This document shows, one piece after another, positions 8,707 through 19,560 of a DNA stretch of 64,000 nucleotides (positions are counted from its first letter, which is position 1; the number at the start of each line of letters is the position of its first letter). The position numbers and the translations under genes were made by a program. The notes below the pieces were generated by a model, which had not been told where the DNA came from, did not search any database, and saw only the letters and a list, made by a program, of their open reading frames with translations. Source of the stretch: Cylindrotheca closterium (lineage: Eukaryota > Bacillariophyta > Bacillariophyceae > Bacillariales > Bacillariaceae); contig CAKOGP040001881.1 of assembly GCA_933822405.4 (NCBI GenBank), forward strand, positions 186,001-250,000. Reading direction: 5' to 3'.

Positions 8707-11700
8707 ATGGCTGACGGAGGAGGTACCTCGAATAATGTCTACATTCGTTCCGACGAATTTGCATGGATTCCAGCTCGTTTGGTTTCCCAAGACAAGGATA
8801 CAGCCAAGGTAGCCATTCCACAATATGAAGCTGAGGAATTCATCATGAGTGATGGAGGAAAAGGAGCTGTTGGTTTCAAGTCTGCTGTAGTTAAGCTCAA
8901 GGATTACCCAAACCACACTCTTCCTCTGCAAAATACTGGAAAGGATGGGGCCCTCTTGGAAGTTGATGATATGGTTGACTTGCCTTATTTGCATGAGGTG
9001 TGTATATATGTCTGATATTGCGAGGTCATTCAATCCGAGACAATTTTGCTGAAGTGTTGTTTCTACTGTGCTAACACTGCATCTCTCTGATTTCGGATCG
9101 ATCTTTTATTTTAGGCTGCAATTTTGTTCAACCTGAAAGCTCGCCACGTTAAAGCTCTTCCATACTCTCGTGTGTCTGATATTGTGATTGCTGTCAATCC
9201 ATACCAATGGTTGACGGAATTGTATGCAGACAGTGTTCGTATGCACTACGCCAAAAAGATTGTGTGGGAGAAGTCAGACCGTGATCCCAGAATCGGACTT
9301 CCTCCTCACATCTACGAGGTGTCTTCGCTATGTTACAAGGGTTTGGCGTTGAATAAGGAGAACCAATCCATTCTTGTTTCTGGTGAATCTGGAGCTGGAA
9401 AGACTGAAACCGTGAAGATTTGCATGAACCACATTGCCACGGTGCAACAAGATCCAAACAACAAGAGTGATGAGGAATCTCTTGTTGTCAAGCGTATTCT
9501 CGACTCCAACCCCTTGCTTGAGGCTTTTGGAAACGCCAAGACGAGACGTAACGATAACTCTTCTCGTTTCGGTAAATACATCATGCTTCAGTTCAATCAC
9601 ATTCCAGGAAAGGATGGCAACCCCCCACGTGCTGAGATGGCGGGTTCAATATCGGAGGTTTACCTCTTGGAAAAGTCTCGTGTTGTTACCAATGAAGATA
9701 TCGAACGTACTTACCACGCCTTCTATCAGCTTCTTGATTCCGCCGATGATGTGAAGAAGGAAATTTGGAAGGGACTTGTTGGAAAGAACGGAGAGTCGTT
9801 CAGATACGTTGGGCCAGCTCCTGAAGTTTTGGTCGATAAAATGACCGATGCTCAATGGTTCCCAATGGTTAAAGAAGCTCTTGCCCTTGTTGGTATTAAG
9901 GGTGAATCCTTTTTGACCCTTTGGCGTTCAATTTCCGCCTGTCTCCAATTGGGTAACTTGGATTTTGCCCCTGATCCAAGTGATGACGAAAAGACTGTGA
10001 TTACATCGAAAACAGAATTCACGGACTTTTGCGAATTGGTTGGTTCTGACGAAAAGCTTATGGAACTTGCCTTCACCGAGCGTACGATTAAGACAAGAGG
10101 TGAAGAGTACAAGGTGCCTTTGAAACATGATATTGCAAGGGAGTCTGCTGATGCCTTTGCCAAAGAGATTTACGCCAAGGTTTTCCTTTGGCTTGTGCGA
10201 GCAATCAACGACGCAACATGCGCAGAAAACAATTACCCAGGTGGTGCCAACCTCACTTACGGCTTGATCGGTCTTTTGGATATTTTCGGATTCGAGTCTT
10301 TCCCCATCAATGGATTCGAACAGATGTGTATCAATTACTGTAACGAAAAGCTTCAGCAAAAGTTCACCAAGGATATTTTCGCAGCCGTTGTGGAAGAATA
10401 CAAGCAAGAAGGCTTGAACTTGGCAGATATCAAATATGATGACAACTCTGATGTTTTGGGTCTCATCGAAGGAAAGCTCGGTCTTATCAAACAACTGAAC
10501 GAAGAGTGTGTCCGTCCTAAGGGTAACGACGGTGCGTTCGTGAGCAAAGCACTCAAAAGTAACAAGACCGTTCCTTGTTTGATCCAAAAGAGAACTTTCG
10601 GTCCCCTCGAATTCGGAATTCACCACTACGCTGGTCCAGTTATCTACCGCGCCCAGGACTTCGTTACTCGTAACACCGATACATTGCCAGGAGACATCAA
10701 GAAGGCAGCCGAAGCCTGTAAGAATGAGATCTTGGCGAAGCATCTGAGCAACAACTCCTCTACGAATACGACGAGCGCCAAGGCAACTGACAAGGGGCCA
10801 AAGCGCGCAAGAAGTAACCTTAGCGCCGATACTGTGATGACACAGTTCAAGAACCAGCTTACTTCCTTGATGACGGGACTTGAAACGACTAAGTCTCGAT
10901 ACATCCGTTGCGTCAAGCCAAACACAGTAAAGAGAAAGCTTGTCATGCAACACATCACTACACTTGAACAGCTTCGATGTGCTGGTGTGGTCGCTGCTGT
11001 TACAATTTCTCGTTCTGCGTTTCCATCCAAGTTGAGTCACGATGAGTTCAAGAACCGATACCACATGCTTAACGAGGCCAAGAAGAAGGGTGGGTATGCA
11101 TCTAAGCAGGAGGAGATTGAGCACATCTGTGAACAGTTGTTGAAGACATTCGAGACGACAAGAAAGGACGGTACTATCGCCAAGGGTTTTGCAATGGGTA
11201 AAACAAAGATTTACTTCAAGGCTGGATGTCTTGAAAGGCTTGAAGGTTCGTTGGCTTTGATTTGGGATAAGTGGGCCATCAAATGTCAAAAGATTGCCCG
11301 TATGTTCCTTGTCAAGAGAATGATCCTCCGCAAGAAGTACGAGAAGTTTGCTTCTGCTGTTCTTCCCATCCAATGTCTGTTCCGTGCTGCCATATCGAAG
11401 AAGAAAACCGCAACTCAGAAAAAGGACAAGAAGAGACTGAAGCGTTTGGGCAAGAAGTCGAAAAAGGCCGCAGTCCGCATCCAAGCTCTTCTCCGCGGAG
11501 CTATCCAACGCCCTAGATACAAGCAAGCGTTGCTGAAGAAGAAGGAGGAAGAAGATCTTGCAAATCAACTCGACAAGATGAAGGATGAGCTCCAACAAGC
11601 TGAAGATAAACGCAAGGCTGAGCTTGAGGATGCTAAATTCCAATTCGAACAGGAAATGGAGGAGTACAAGGAGAAGCTAGAGGATCAATTGCGTGCTGAA

Positions 11701-12300
11701 GCTCAGAAGGTCAACAAGTCTGCGCAACAACAGACTCTTATCGATGAGAGTGGAAAGATTATTGAATACTTGCGAAAGGAGAACATGAAGCTGCGACAAC
11801 AGTGCGAGACCATGAAGAGGGATTACAAGTCGTTGAAGGAAAATAACGCACGATTGATGGAGGCCAATGCTTCTGCCAGCAACTCTTTCAATCAACTGAA
11901 CGAGCACGCAAAGGGATTGAATGCAACCAATGCTCGTTTGATCAAGAATGTTGATACATACAAAAAACAATTGGTCAAGATGAAGGAAGATCTTAAGAAT
12001 CGCCAAGCATTTTACCTTGCAGAAGCTCATGCTCGTGTTGCTTACCAAAAGACACTTGCGCGTATTGTCGCCCAAGTTCAAGACAAATCCAGAGATGCTC
12101 AGTTGGTTGAGGATGTTGTTATTTGGGCCTTGGAGTGTGAAGCCGAAGCCAAGAGTGAACGTGCTGCTTTGGAGAACGCAGGTCAAGCTGCACCTCCAGG
12201 TGCGATTGGCGGAGCCATGCCGGCTTCAGGTGGGGCCAAATCAGGTGGAAAGAAAAAGGCTGATGATTCGGACTCTGACTCGGACTCTGATTCCGACTAA
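8707..12300 (+). CDS. Unconventional myosin heavy chain (myosin A)
   Basis: Exons 8707-8997 and 9115-12300 with a 117-nt phase-0 intron give 1158 residues. An N-terminal SH3-like region (about 15-70) precedes the motor. The P-loop GESGAGKT is at 187-194, switch I NDNSSRFGK starts at 243, switch II DIFGFESF starts at 486, and the actin-binding side has YIRCVKPN. Two to three IQ-type motifs follow (about 815-900, for example AAVRIQALLRGAIQ). Then comes a charged coiled coil (about 905-1060) and a conserved tail piece, AYQKTLARIVAQVQDK...LVEDVVIWALECE. The chain ends in a DSDSDSDSD tail. Myosin B in this window has the same architecture and the same intron position. The motor looks complete, so it should be an actin-based ATPase. 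The cargo is unknown. Confidence 0.95.
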
Positions 12301-12542
12301 ACTTATTAACAATGATGGCGCAATGGAGCCGTATAGTGGTGTTAGCGTAATCTCAAGTAGTTATTATCAATTATATGTCAATTGAACATAGGTTTGTAGC
12401 TGTTTTGAGTAGCGATATCTACTTCCTACTGTAGTTTGCGCTTTGAAGCAATTCGCTACCGGTAGATCGCTTTTTCGATTTTGCTCCATTTCTCCATTTC
12501 TGTATTTTCTTTGATACCACCCAACCAACCACCACAAACAAG

Positions 12543-14949
12543 ATGAATCGATTCTTTGTAGCTTTGGTGATACTTCTTCGATGTTGTTTGGTCGGTGCTT
12601 TTCTTTTTCCTAATCTAGATTCGCCTGCCAGCAGAATTGCTCAGAACAAGGCATACACAACGGCCTTATCAGCGACATCATCTTTGCTTCCACCAGCTAT
12701 TTCGATTGAAGACCTCAGTTGCACACACAATGGTGGAGAGACATGGCAACTGAAGGACGTATCTTATGTCTTGCCACGTGGTGCAAAAACTGCTTTGATA
12801 GGACGAAACGGTGCAGGGAAATCAAGCTTTCTTCGGATTCTAGCTGATTGTTGTAGAGATCGACAAACAGATGAAGTAGACTTCAAGTATACAGGAAAAG
12901 TGAGCCCAGCTAGGGATGCGCGCGTTTCCATGGTTGCTCAAGAGCCACCAATGCCCAGTGATGTGAGAGTTTCTGATGCAGTGCTGGGTATTGAGCGTAC
13001 AGACGATTCATCAGATGGTAGATCAAAGAACGTTTATGAAGTTGTTCGTAGGTATCGAATGGCGATGCGAAAGGTAGAAGAAGATCCTGAAAGTGATCAT
13101 GGATTCGCCGAAGCATCAGCAGCCATGGATGAAAGTGATGGATGGGGTGTATTAACAAAGGCTGATGAAGTGGCAACAAAACTTAGAGTCTATCACCTGT
13201 ATGACCAACCTCTTAACCAACTTTCGGGCGGCGAAAGGAAAAGAGTGGCGCTTTGTGCGGCCCTCGTTGAAGAGCCTGATGTATTGTTGCTCGATGAACC
13301 AACAAACTTCTTGAGCCTTGCTGGCGTTCAATGGCTAGCAGATTTGTTGAAGTCTGATACAAAGATGACGATACTGATGGTGACACACGACCGCGCATTC
13401 ATGGAGGAGGTTTGTGATCGAGTACTGGAGTTAGATCGAGGGTCCCTTTACGAACACGAAGGTTCGTTTGCAAGCTTCCTTGAGGCCAAAAATGCGAGAC
13501 TGGTAGCGGAGGATGCGGCTGTCCAGGCTGCAAAGGCTAAGTACCGTGTTGAATTGGACTGGATGCGTCGTCAACCTCAAGCTCGGCAGAGCAAATCAAA
13601 GGCACGTATTGATGCTTTCTACAAGCTGGAGAAGGCGACAAAGCCACGAGCTATAGACCCGAACTTGGCTCTTGGCAATGATGGTCAGAGTCGTTTGGGG
13701 ACAAACATCTTATCGGTGAGTCAAACGTCCCCTTTCCATTGTTTCTTTATTCCCTCAATTAACTAACAATATTGCGCTTGCGAAATACTAGATGAAGAAT
13801 GTGTCTTTGAGATTTGGTGATCGTATTATGCTCGATGATTTTTCGTATGACTTTTGTCAAGGAGATAGGATTTGCCTTGCTGGTGCAAATGGTGTCGGTA
13901 CGTACTATCGAATCAATCGTTTGGTAGTCTTACAGGTGCTTGCTTCAATTGTATTGTGTTGACAAACGTCTTATTTGTTTTCCTAGGCAAGACCACATTT
14001 GTGAAGCTTCTTACTGGTGAGAATACCCCAGACAGTGGTGTCATCGAAATCGGTGACACTGTTGTTTTGGGTGTCTACGATCAGCTAGGACTCAAATTTG
14101 AGGACGGAATGGAGCAGAAAACAGTCTTGGAATTCGTTATGGATCAGGTTCAGTCAAGCCAATCCAATGCGCTGTCTGAGGATCCAGCTGAAGCCCGAAA
14201 ACTATTGAAACAATTTGAATTTCAAAGAAGCCGATGGAATGAACGCGTTGTCCTCCTGTCTGGAGGCGAACGTCGGAGGTTACAGCTGCTTAAGGTACTT
14301 ACCCACGTAAGTTGGGGTGCTTTAGATCTTTGTATTGTTGCAAGTGGTAAATCACATCTCAGTTTGAATTGCTCTTCAGAAACCGAATTTTTTACTTCTT
14401 GATGAGCCGACCGTGGACTGTGATCTTGATACTCTTTCAGCGTTGGAAACATTCCTACTATCTTTCAAAGGAGTCCTTTTGACAGTTAGTCACGATCGAT
14501 CTTTTGCGGACAAGGTTACAGATCACTTGTTCATCTTTGAAGGTGATGGTGTAGTTAAGGACTTCCAAGGAAGCCTCAGCGAGTATGCGTCGTGTCTAGT
14601 TGAACTTGAGAATGAAAAAATCCAGAATCAGAATACTGATAGCGACAACGGAAAAACTCAATCAAATGCGGATTACAAACAAAGCAAAGAGGAACGGAAT
14701 AGAATCCGCAACTTCATCCGCAAGGCAAAGAAAGACATGAACAATCTAGAGAATAAGATGGAAAAGTTGAAAGTTGAGGCTGTGGAAATCCAAATGGAAC
14801 TCGACAACAGCAGCGAAGAAGGTTGGACTGTTCTGGCGGACCTTACAGCAAAGCTTGACGGGGTGAACTCAGATATCGAAGAAAAAGAAATGAAATGGCT
14901 AGAACTTGCAGAAGAACTGGAAAACGTAGAGGAATATGCCGATGCCTAA
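12543..14949 (+). CDS. Plastid-targeted ABC-F ATPase, Uup-like
   Basis: Four exons: 12543-13715, 13792-13897, 13987-14306 and 14380-14949, all GT-AG, giving 722 residues. Residues 1-20 form a signal peptide ending in VGA followed by FLFP, the A-F junction of a bipartite plastid presequence. Two ABC cassettes without membrane segments follow. The first Walker A is GRNGAGKSS (~87), with LSGGERKR and LLLDEPTNFLS. The second Walker A, GANGVGKTT, is split by intron 2; the second signature is LSGGERRR, with LLLDEPTVD. The linker LDWMRRQPQARQSKSKARID is typical of the Uup branch, as is the C-terminal coiled coil (about 600-700). ABC-F proteins act on ribosomes, so a role in plastid translation or ribosome rescue is likely but inferred. 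Confidence 0.9.
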
Positions 14950-15364
14950 AACAATAACATCTGGAACTGACGTTTGCTGTGTATATAATGTCGTATCTTC
15001 TAAATTGAAAATGGGTTATTTCACACCTATGGCGGTCCGGCGAGTCGAGGTATATTCATGGTAACCCTCTTCCGAATAACAACTTTCCTTTTCAGTGCAA
15101 TGCCTGTTCCATGGGATGGTGCAAAACGTCCATGCAAGAACGTAGACACAGTATTTTCAAATGTCTGAAAACCTCTTTCAAGGCTGTTTCATGCTGTACT
15201 GTATTTTTCTGATGGAACGAGAAGACGTGGCCTCAGGAATTCTGTTTGAGGCGAGTGGATTTACAGTCAAAGCAGTACCCTCCAGAGGGTACTAATTTGC
15301 TTGGGGGTCAGGGTTCGTTTGGGTATCCGAGGCAAGGGACATCCTGTATGTTGTTGGAACAACT
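14950..15364. other. Convergent 3' gap, no gene seen
   Basis: The 415 bp lie between the 3' ends of the ABC-F gene and the bZIP gene. They hold only 3' flanking sequence as far as I can see. Confidence 0.4.
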
Positions 15365-16439
15365 TTAGCTGCCAATTCTCATTCGCTTTTTCCGAGGAGT
15401 ACATGGCCCATCATCAATGAGGTTAAAGTTGGGTATCTCGTCCACCGAACCAGGGATCGATACCGAGCCAGGTGACGACATTGGAGTGACACCTGCACTT
15501 GGCTCCAAGCGCAGCTGAATGAATTCTTGCAGGATCTTCTTCATTCGACCATTTCTTGATTCGAGCTTTTCGATTGTCTTTTCAATCGATGAAATGAAGT
15601 TCTTCTTGCGATCGCGAGTCATTTTGGCGTGCATTCGATTCCGTTCTCGTCTTTAGTGTCAGGAAAAGAGAAAATATGTTAGTATTTGGCATCTATCGAT
15701 TAACATCGTAGAGCAGGAAAGAGACTTACCGCAGACTTTCGAGATCCTTGTTTGACAGTTGAATCTGACTTCCATGCTCGTCACTGTAGACCCCGCTCTT
15801 CCAGTTAATGTGGGTACGACCACCACCAATCGTGGCTGTTCGACCATTTATTTTGATGGTCAAGGCTTGAGGAATTTTCTCAGATGTGTCGGAGACGAAT
15901 CGCTTACGTTTTCCTCCAACAAGTCTAATGGCATCTGGTTCATCATCTCCTGAAACCTCGTTTACCAACTCATCTACCATCTTATTATTTTCCCCTGAAG
16001 CAAGGCCAACAAGAATAGTAGCGATACTGCATTCTTCCAAGCTCTGCTTGAGGACGTTACTTTCGGCTTGTAACCCCTTTACCTTGGATTGCAACGCTTC
16101 AAGTTGCGCCTTTTTTCGTAGACGAGTTCGGCGCGCATGTTCTCGATTTCGCTCCCGACTTCGTGCCATACGCTGTTCGGCATCTTCGTGATATTCTTTT
16201 CGTTCATCATCAGAATGATCCAGGTCTGATGATATCGTTGACTTTGGTTTCCGTGTTGGTAGACGGTACTTTCTCACGATGGGTTTCTCGATGCGAACCG
16301 CCTCAACGTCAGAAGAATTCACAGACGCGTCCGCATTGTAGGCAAAGTCATCGGCCTTTGCAAGCTCAGCAGCCGCTGCTAGGGCTGCAGAGAGATGATT
16401 AACATCTACTACGAATGGGAATTGTGATGTCATCGTCAT
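15365..16439 (-). CDS. Protein with two bZIP basic regions, probable transcription factor
   Basis: Exons 16439-15730 and 15650-15365 with a 79-nt intron give 331 residues. The start is the ATG of MTMTSQFP. The first basic region is RERNREHARRTRLRKK (N-x7-R rule met), followed by a leucine-spaced helix LEALQSKVKGLQAESNVLKQ. About 100 residues later a second basic region, RERNRMHAKMTRDRKK, also meets N-x7-R and is followed by another heptad-like helix (FISSIEKTIEKLESRNGRMK). The intron lies exactly at the start of the second basic region and splits an Arg codon. The joined reading LESLRRERNR supports the splice. The C-terminus is Ser/Pro-rich. Expected role: nuclear DNA binding as a dimer. No LOV or other sensor domain is visible. 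Confidence 0.85.
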
Positions 16440-17417
16440 CTGTCTACAGCACTGTAACAATTTTAGAATGATAGGATTATGAATGAGAAAGCAGTGCAAA
16501 AAAATGCGGAAATGCTCAAAATTGAGACGTATCTTGGAATTCCTGCGTCACACGGCAGATTGCTTTTGTTCTTTGGGTCACGACTGCGTTGTTCGCGGCA
16601 GATGCAGGTTCACTTTAGCCATATGGCACCAGCTTTTTCGTGTGTTCCTCAATTTTTCATTTGGTCCCTGGTCAGAACCTAACATCATTGCTCTATTCGA
16701 ACTTTCTGGCCGAATACCTGGTCGTGCGTACGACGATTTTATGGCATTGATACAAAAGAAAATGCAATAGACTTCACAGTATTAATAGTTACTGTACTGT
16801 GACGATGTAAACAGCTGACGACTTGACAAGTTGGATGGTCTTTTCCTCCACTGCCACATCTTGAGAACATCCATGTTTTGTGCATGCTTGCCCTTTTGGA
16901 CATTCAGGCAGGCCAATACTACAAGGTATCAAAAGACTACTAATAGTACTGCTGACTAGAAAGCGCTACTAGGAACTAGGACTATTGAAAGCATTATAGC
17001 TGGTGCTGAACATAAAATAGTTCCTGGAGTTTCATCAGCGCTGCATACTGTAGATTTACCCGTATACCGGTAGAATGACTTTACCAGCAACCATAAGAGG
17101 GAATCGGGCACTTTTAGTAACACGTACCGGTACTTTCTTCGGGAGTTGCACCATCTGCTTTTTTATGAGATAGTGGAGGAGCCTTTTTTGCATGCGAAAC
17201 GAAGAATGAACGAATGTGAAATGTTGACGTTGAACTTTTCATCTCCCCAAAATTGAAATATCCAGTAGATTTCCAACATTTGGAAGTGGTCTGGCACCGC
17301 CCGTGGTGTTCCAGCTGTACATTCGTAAAAAAACAATCGTCATCTCCCTTCGCCCATCACCCAGTACAGTATCAACCTTCCTAAGCTTTATTCTGCTGGT
17401 TACGGAATCCAGAGAAC
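16440..17417. other. Divergent intergenic region, no gene seen
   Basis: Nearly 1 kb between the bZIP gene (minus) and tatB (plus). It contains two copies of TACCGGTA (17065-17072 and 17125-17132) upstream of tatB, plus several actgtactgt-like elements. An open frame at 16483-16770 is short, lacks family resemblance and is probably chance. Confidence 0.45.
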
Positions 17418-18697
17418 ATGGTGGCAAATAAACAATTAAAGCGGTACATGTCGTCAGGTATTGTTGCCCTTGCTCTTCTAGCGTCACACTGCACAGAAGC
17501 ATTTGTTCCTTCGGCTCCTCGTCTGGCAAGCAATTCGCTGGAAACTAGTCATGTTGTAGCACCTAATGTGATGGGTGTGGCAGTAAGGAAAAAGGAGACT
17601 CAACTGGACATGTTCATGGGATCTGACGGTGGCATTCTGGGAATTGGAACGCCGGAGCTGGTAAGAACAAATATTGTGCAACAACTGACAAAAGATGAGA
17701 ATGTCAACCCGTTTTCTGACATTTGAATGTTCTTGAAACCAACAATACTATAAAGTTTACAATCTTATTGGTTGGTTATTTCGTCCTGGGACCATCTGAC
17801 TTGTACAAAGTCACTAAGGAGATTGGAAAATTTGTTCAGAATGTCAGGTCGTTTTCGGCAGATGCTACTGCTACCCTTGAGAACAATCTCGAGAGTCAAT
17901 TGCAACTTGACGAGATCCGAAAAGCACAAAGGGAATTGAATGATGCCTTTAGCTTTCGACGATCCATTAACGTGGACTCAGATTCCGAGGCCTTTGAGGT
18001 AAATGCTAAATCACCGCGACCGGAAGAGCCAGAGCCCTTAGCAGCTTCAGTTTCCGCTCCGAATGAAACTGGCACACCGAAAAAGAAAATCCGCAGACGA
18101 CGAGTCAAAAAGAAAAAGGCTGTTGACGAGGAACCCTTTTCCATGGAGAATGTCGATAGCAACATCACCCCGAATGTTCCCGACCTAGACATGGACGCGG
18201 AGATGATGGAATCGGAGGAACGGATGATGGCATCGTTGTCTGGGGCAAACGAGGAGCTTCGTAACGAGCAAATGGAGGATGACGCCGCAAAACTCCGTAA
18301 GGAACGAATGGAACGGCTGCAAAGCGGGAGTACGGAATCTGAAATGGCCGAACAGGAGATGGCAGCTGAAGGATACGATATGCCTTCAATTCCTGATGGT
18401 GTCGCCCAAAACCGTTTCCAAGCACAGCTCAATAAAAATTGGAACGAACAAATAATGTCCAAAGAGGACGAACTTGGGCCTGTGGCAGACATTATGAAAC
18501 GACTTGCCATTTTGGAAGAAGAGAAAATTGCAGTCGACAAGCGCTTGCAGGAAGAGTTCAAGCTACGTGAAGAAAATGAAGAACGATTCTACCGGGAAAA
18601 ACGTCAGCTATTGGAAGATGCGGCGGCACAATTTCAAACTGAAGCCTTTGCTACAACCGGACCTTCTTCCACCCCAAACAACAGCACACAACAATAA
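17418..18697 (+). CDS. tatB: Plastid TatB/Hcf106-like twin-arginine translocase subunit
   Basis: Exons 17418-17660 and 17756-18697 with a 95-nt intron give 394 residues. The signal peptide ends CTEA and continues FVPSAPR, an A-F plastid junction. The mature protein begins near GILGIGTPEL. After the splice it continues FTILLVGYFVLGPSDLYKV, the short TatA/B membrane helix with the GP hinge. The amphipathic helix GKFVQNVRSFSADATATLENN and QLQLDEIRKAQRELNDAF are typical of TatB rather than TatA. A long acidic and coiled-coil C-terminal extension (about 170-394) goes well beyond bacterial TatB. Expected role: receptor complex with TatC in the thylakoid membrane for folded Tat substrates. Confidence 0.88.
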
Positions 18698-19560
18698 AAT
18701 GAGAACTAGCCAATTGTACAAAAGAGCATCATACAGATATTAGTAGAAAGCAGTAGATTCATAGTCTACATTCAAGAAAACGAGATCGTTGGCCTTCTCA
18801 TTTGGATCAACATGATGGTATCAGTGAAAATAATGGTATATTTCCTGGGTATTAGTCTCCGTTCACCGTACACCGTGCATTGTTCATACTTTCAACAATT
18901 GATCGTCAAATCCTTCTTCTCTTCAACTATGAAATTGACAAATTTTTAAAAAAAGTTCTGTCACTGTCAGAACTATGACGACCGGTAGGCGCTACTTGCT
19001 CAAGTACGGCCGCGCAAAGCGCACACCTCATTTTACTGACAGGCATCTTTGATTCGGTCTGTTCGAAAGTGAAGTATTGTGCTTACATCCAACATCAATT
19101 GTTGTTGCACACTCAACAACAAAGAAGGGCAAATTTATACTGTGAGTAAGAAGATGTACACAGGTTGCCAGAGGAGTTTGAAATTTGAAATATGGTTGTG
19201 AAGAGATTTGTGAATCGAATTTGCAATCTCGGTTGATGGAATGATGTTCAACCCGTAGGATTCACGTTGGCACAGTAGTATCTTTTCGCTTCACAGAAAT
19301 GCTCAGATGACATTGTTTGGGATTTCCGTTGTCGGAACTTACATTTTCTTTTGTTTACACAATTATACCACTATATTCACATTTCATCTTGCAAACTCCA
19401 TTGGTTTACCCTGGTTCTCATGGTTCTCACATTGCTCTATTTACAGCCCCTACAGTAAGACCCCTTATCACAGAATTTATTGTGACAGCGGACCCTCGAA
19501 AAGAGTTTCGTACGAGGAGACGCAATCAAAAGTGGAACAACAGAGGAGGTCACTGTCACC
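18698..19560. other. Intergenic region, promoter side of the MYB-HDAC gene
   Basis: 863 bp with AT-rich sequence. Short open frames near 19307-19592 overlap the next gene's start in other frames and look like leader sequence. No gene is recognised. Confidence 0.4.

Noticed and set aside
9928..11643. Long minus-strand open frame opposite the myosin A motor
   Set aside because: It is the antisense of a well-conserved motor and coiled-coil region, has no family resemblance, and reflects codon bias of the sense gene.
16483..16770. 95-codon plus-strand frame
   Set aside because: The composition is Cys/Arg-rich with no family signal, and it overlaps the bZIP leader region. Likely chance.
17896..18561. 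Minus-strand open frame of 221 codons within tatB
   Set aside because: It is Ser-rich antisense of the acidic TatB extension, and the sense frame has an import signal and conserved domain.
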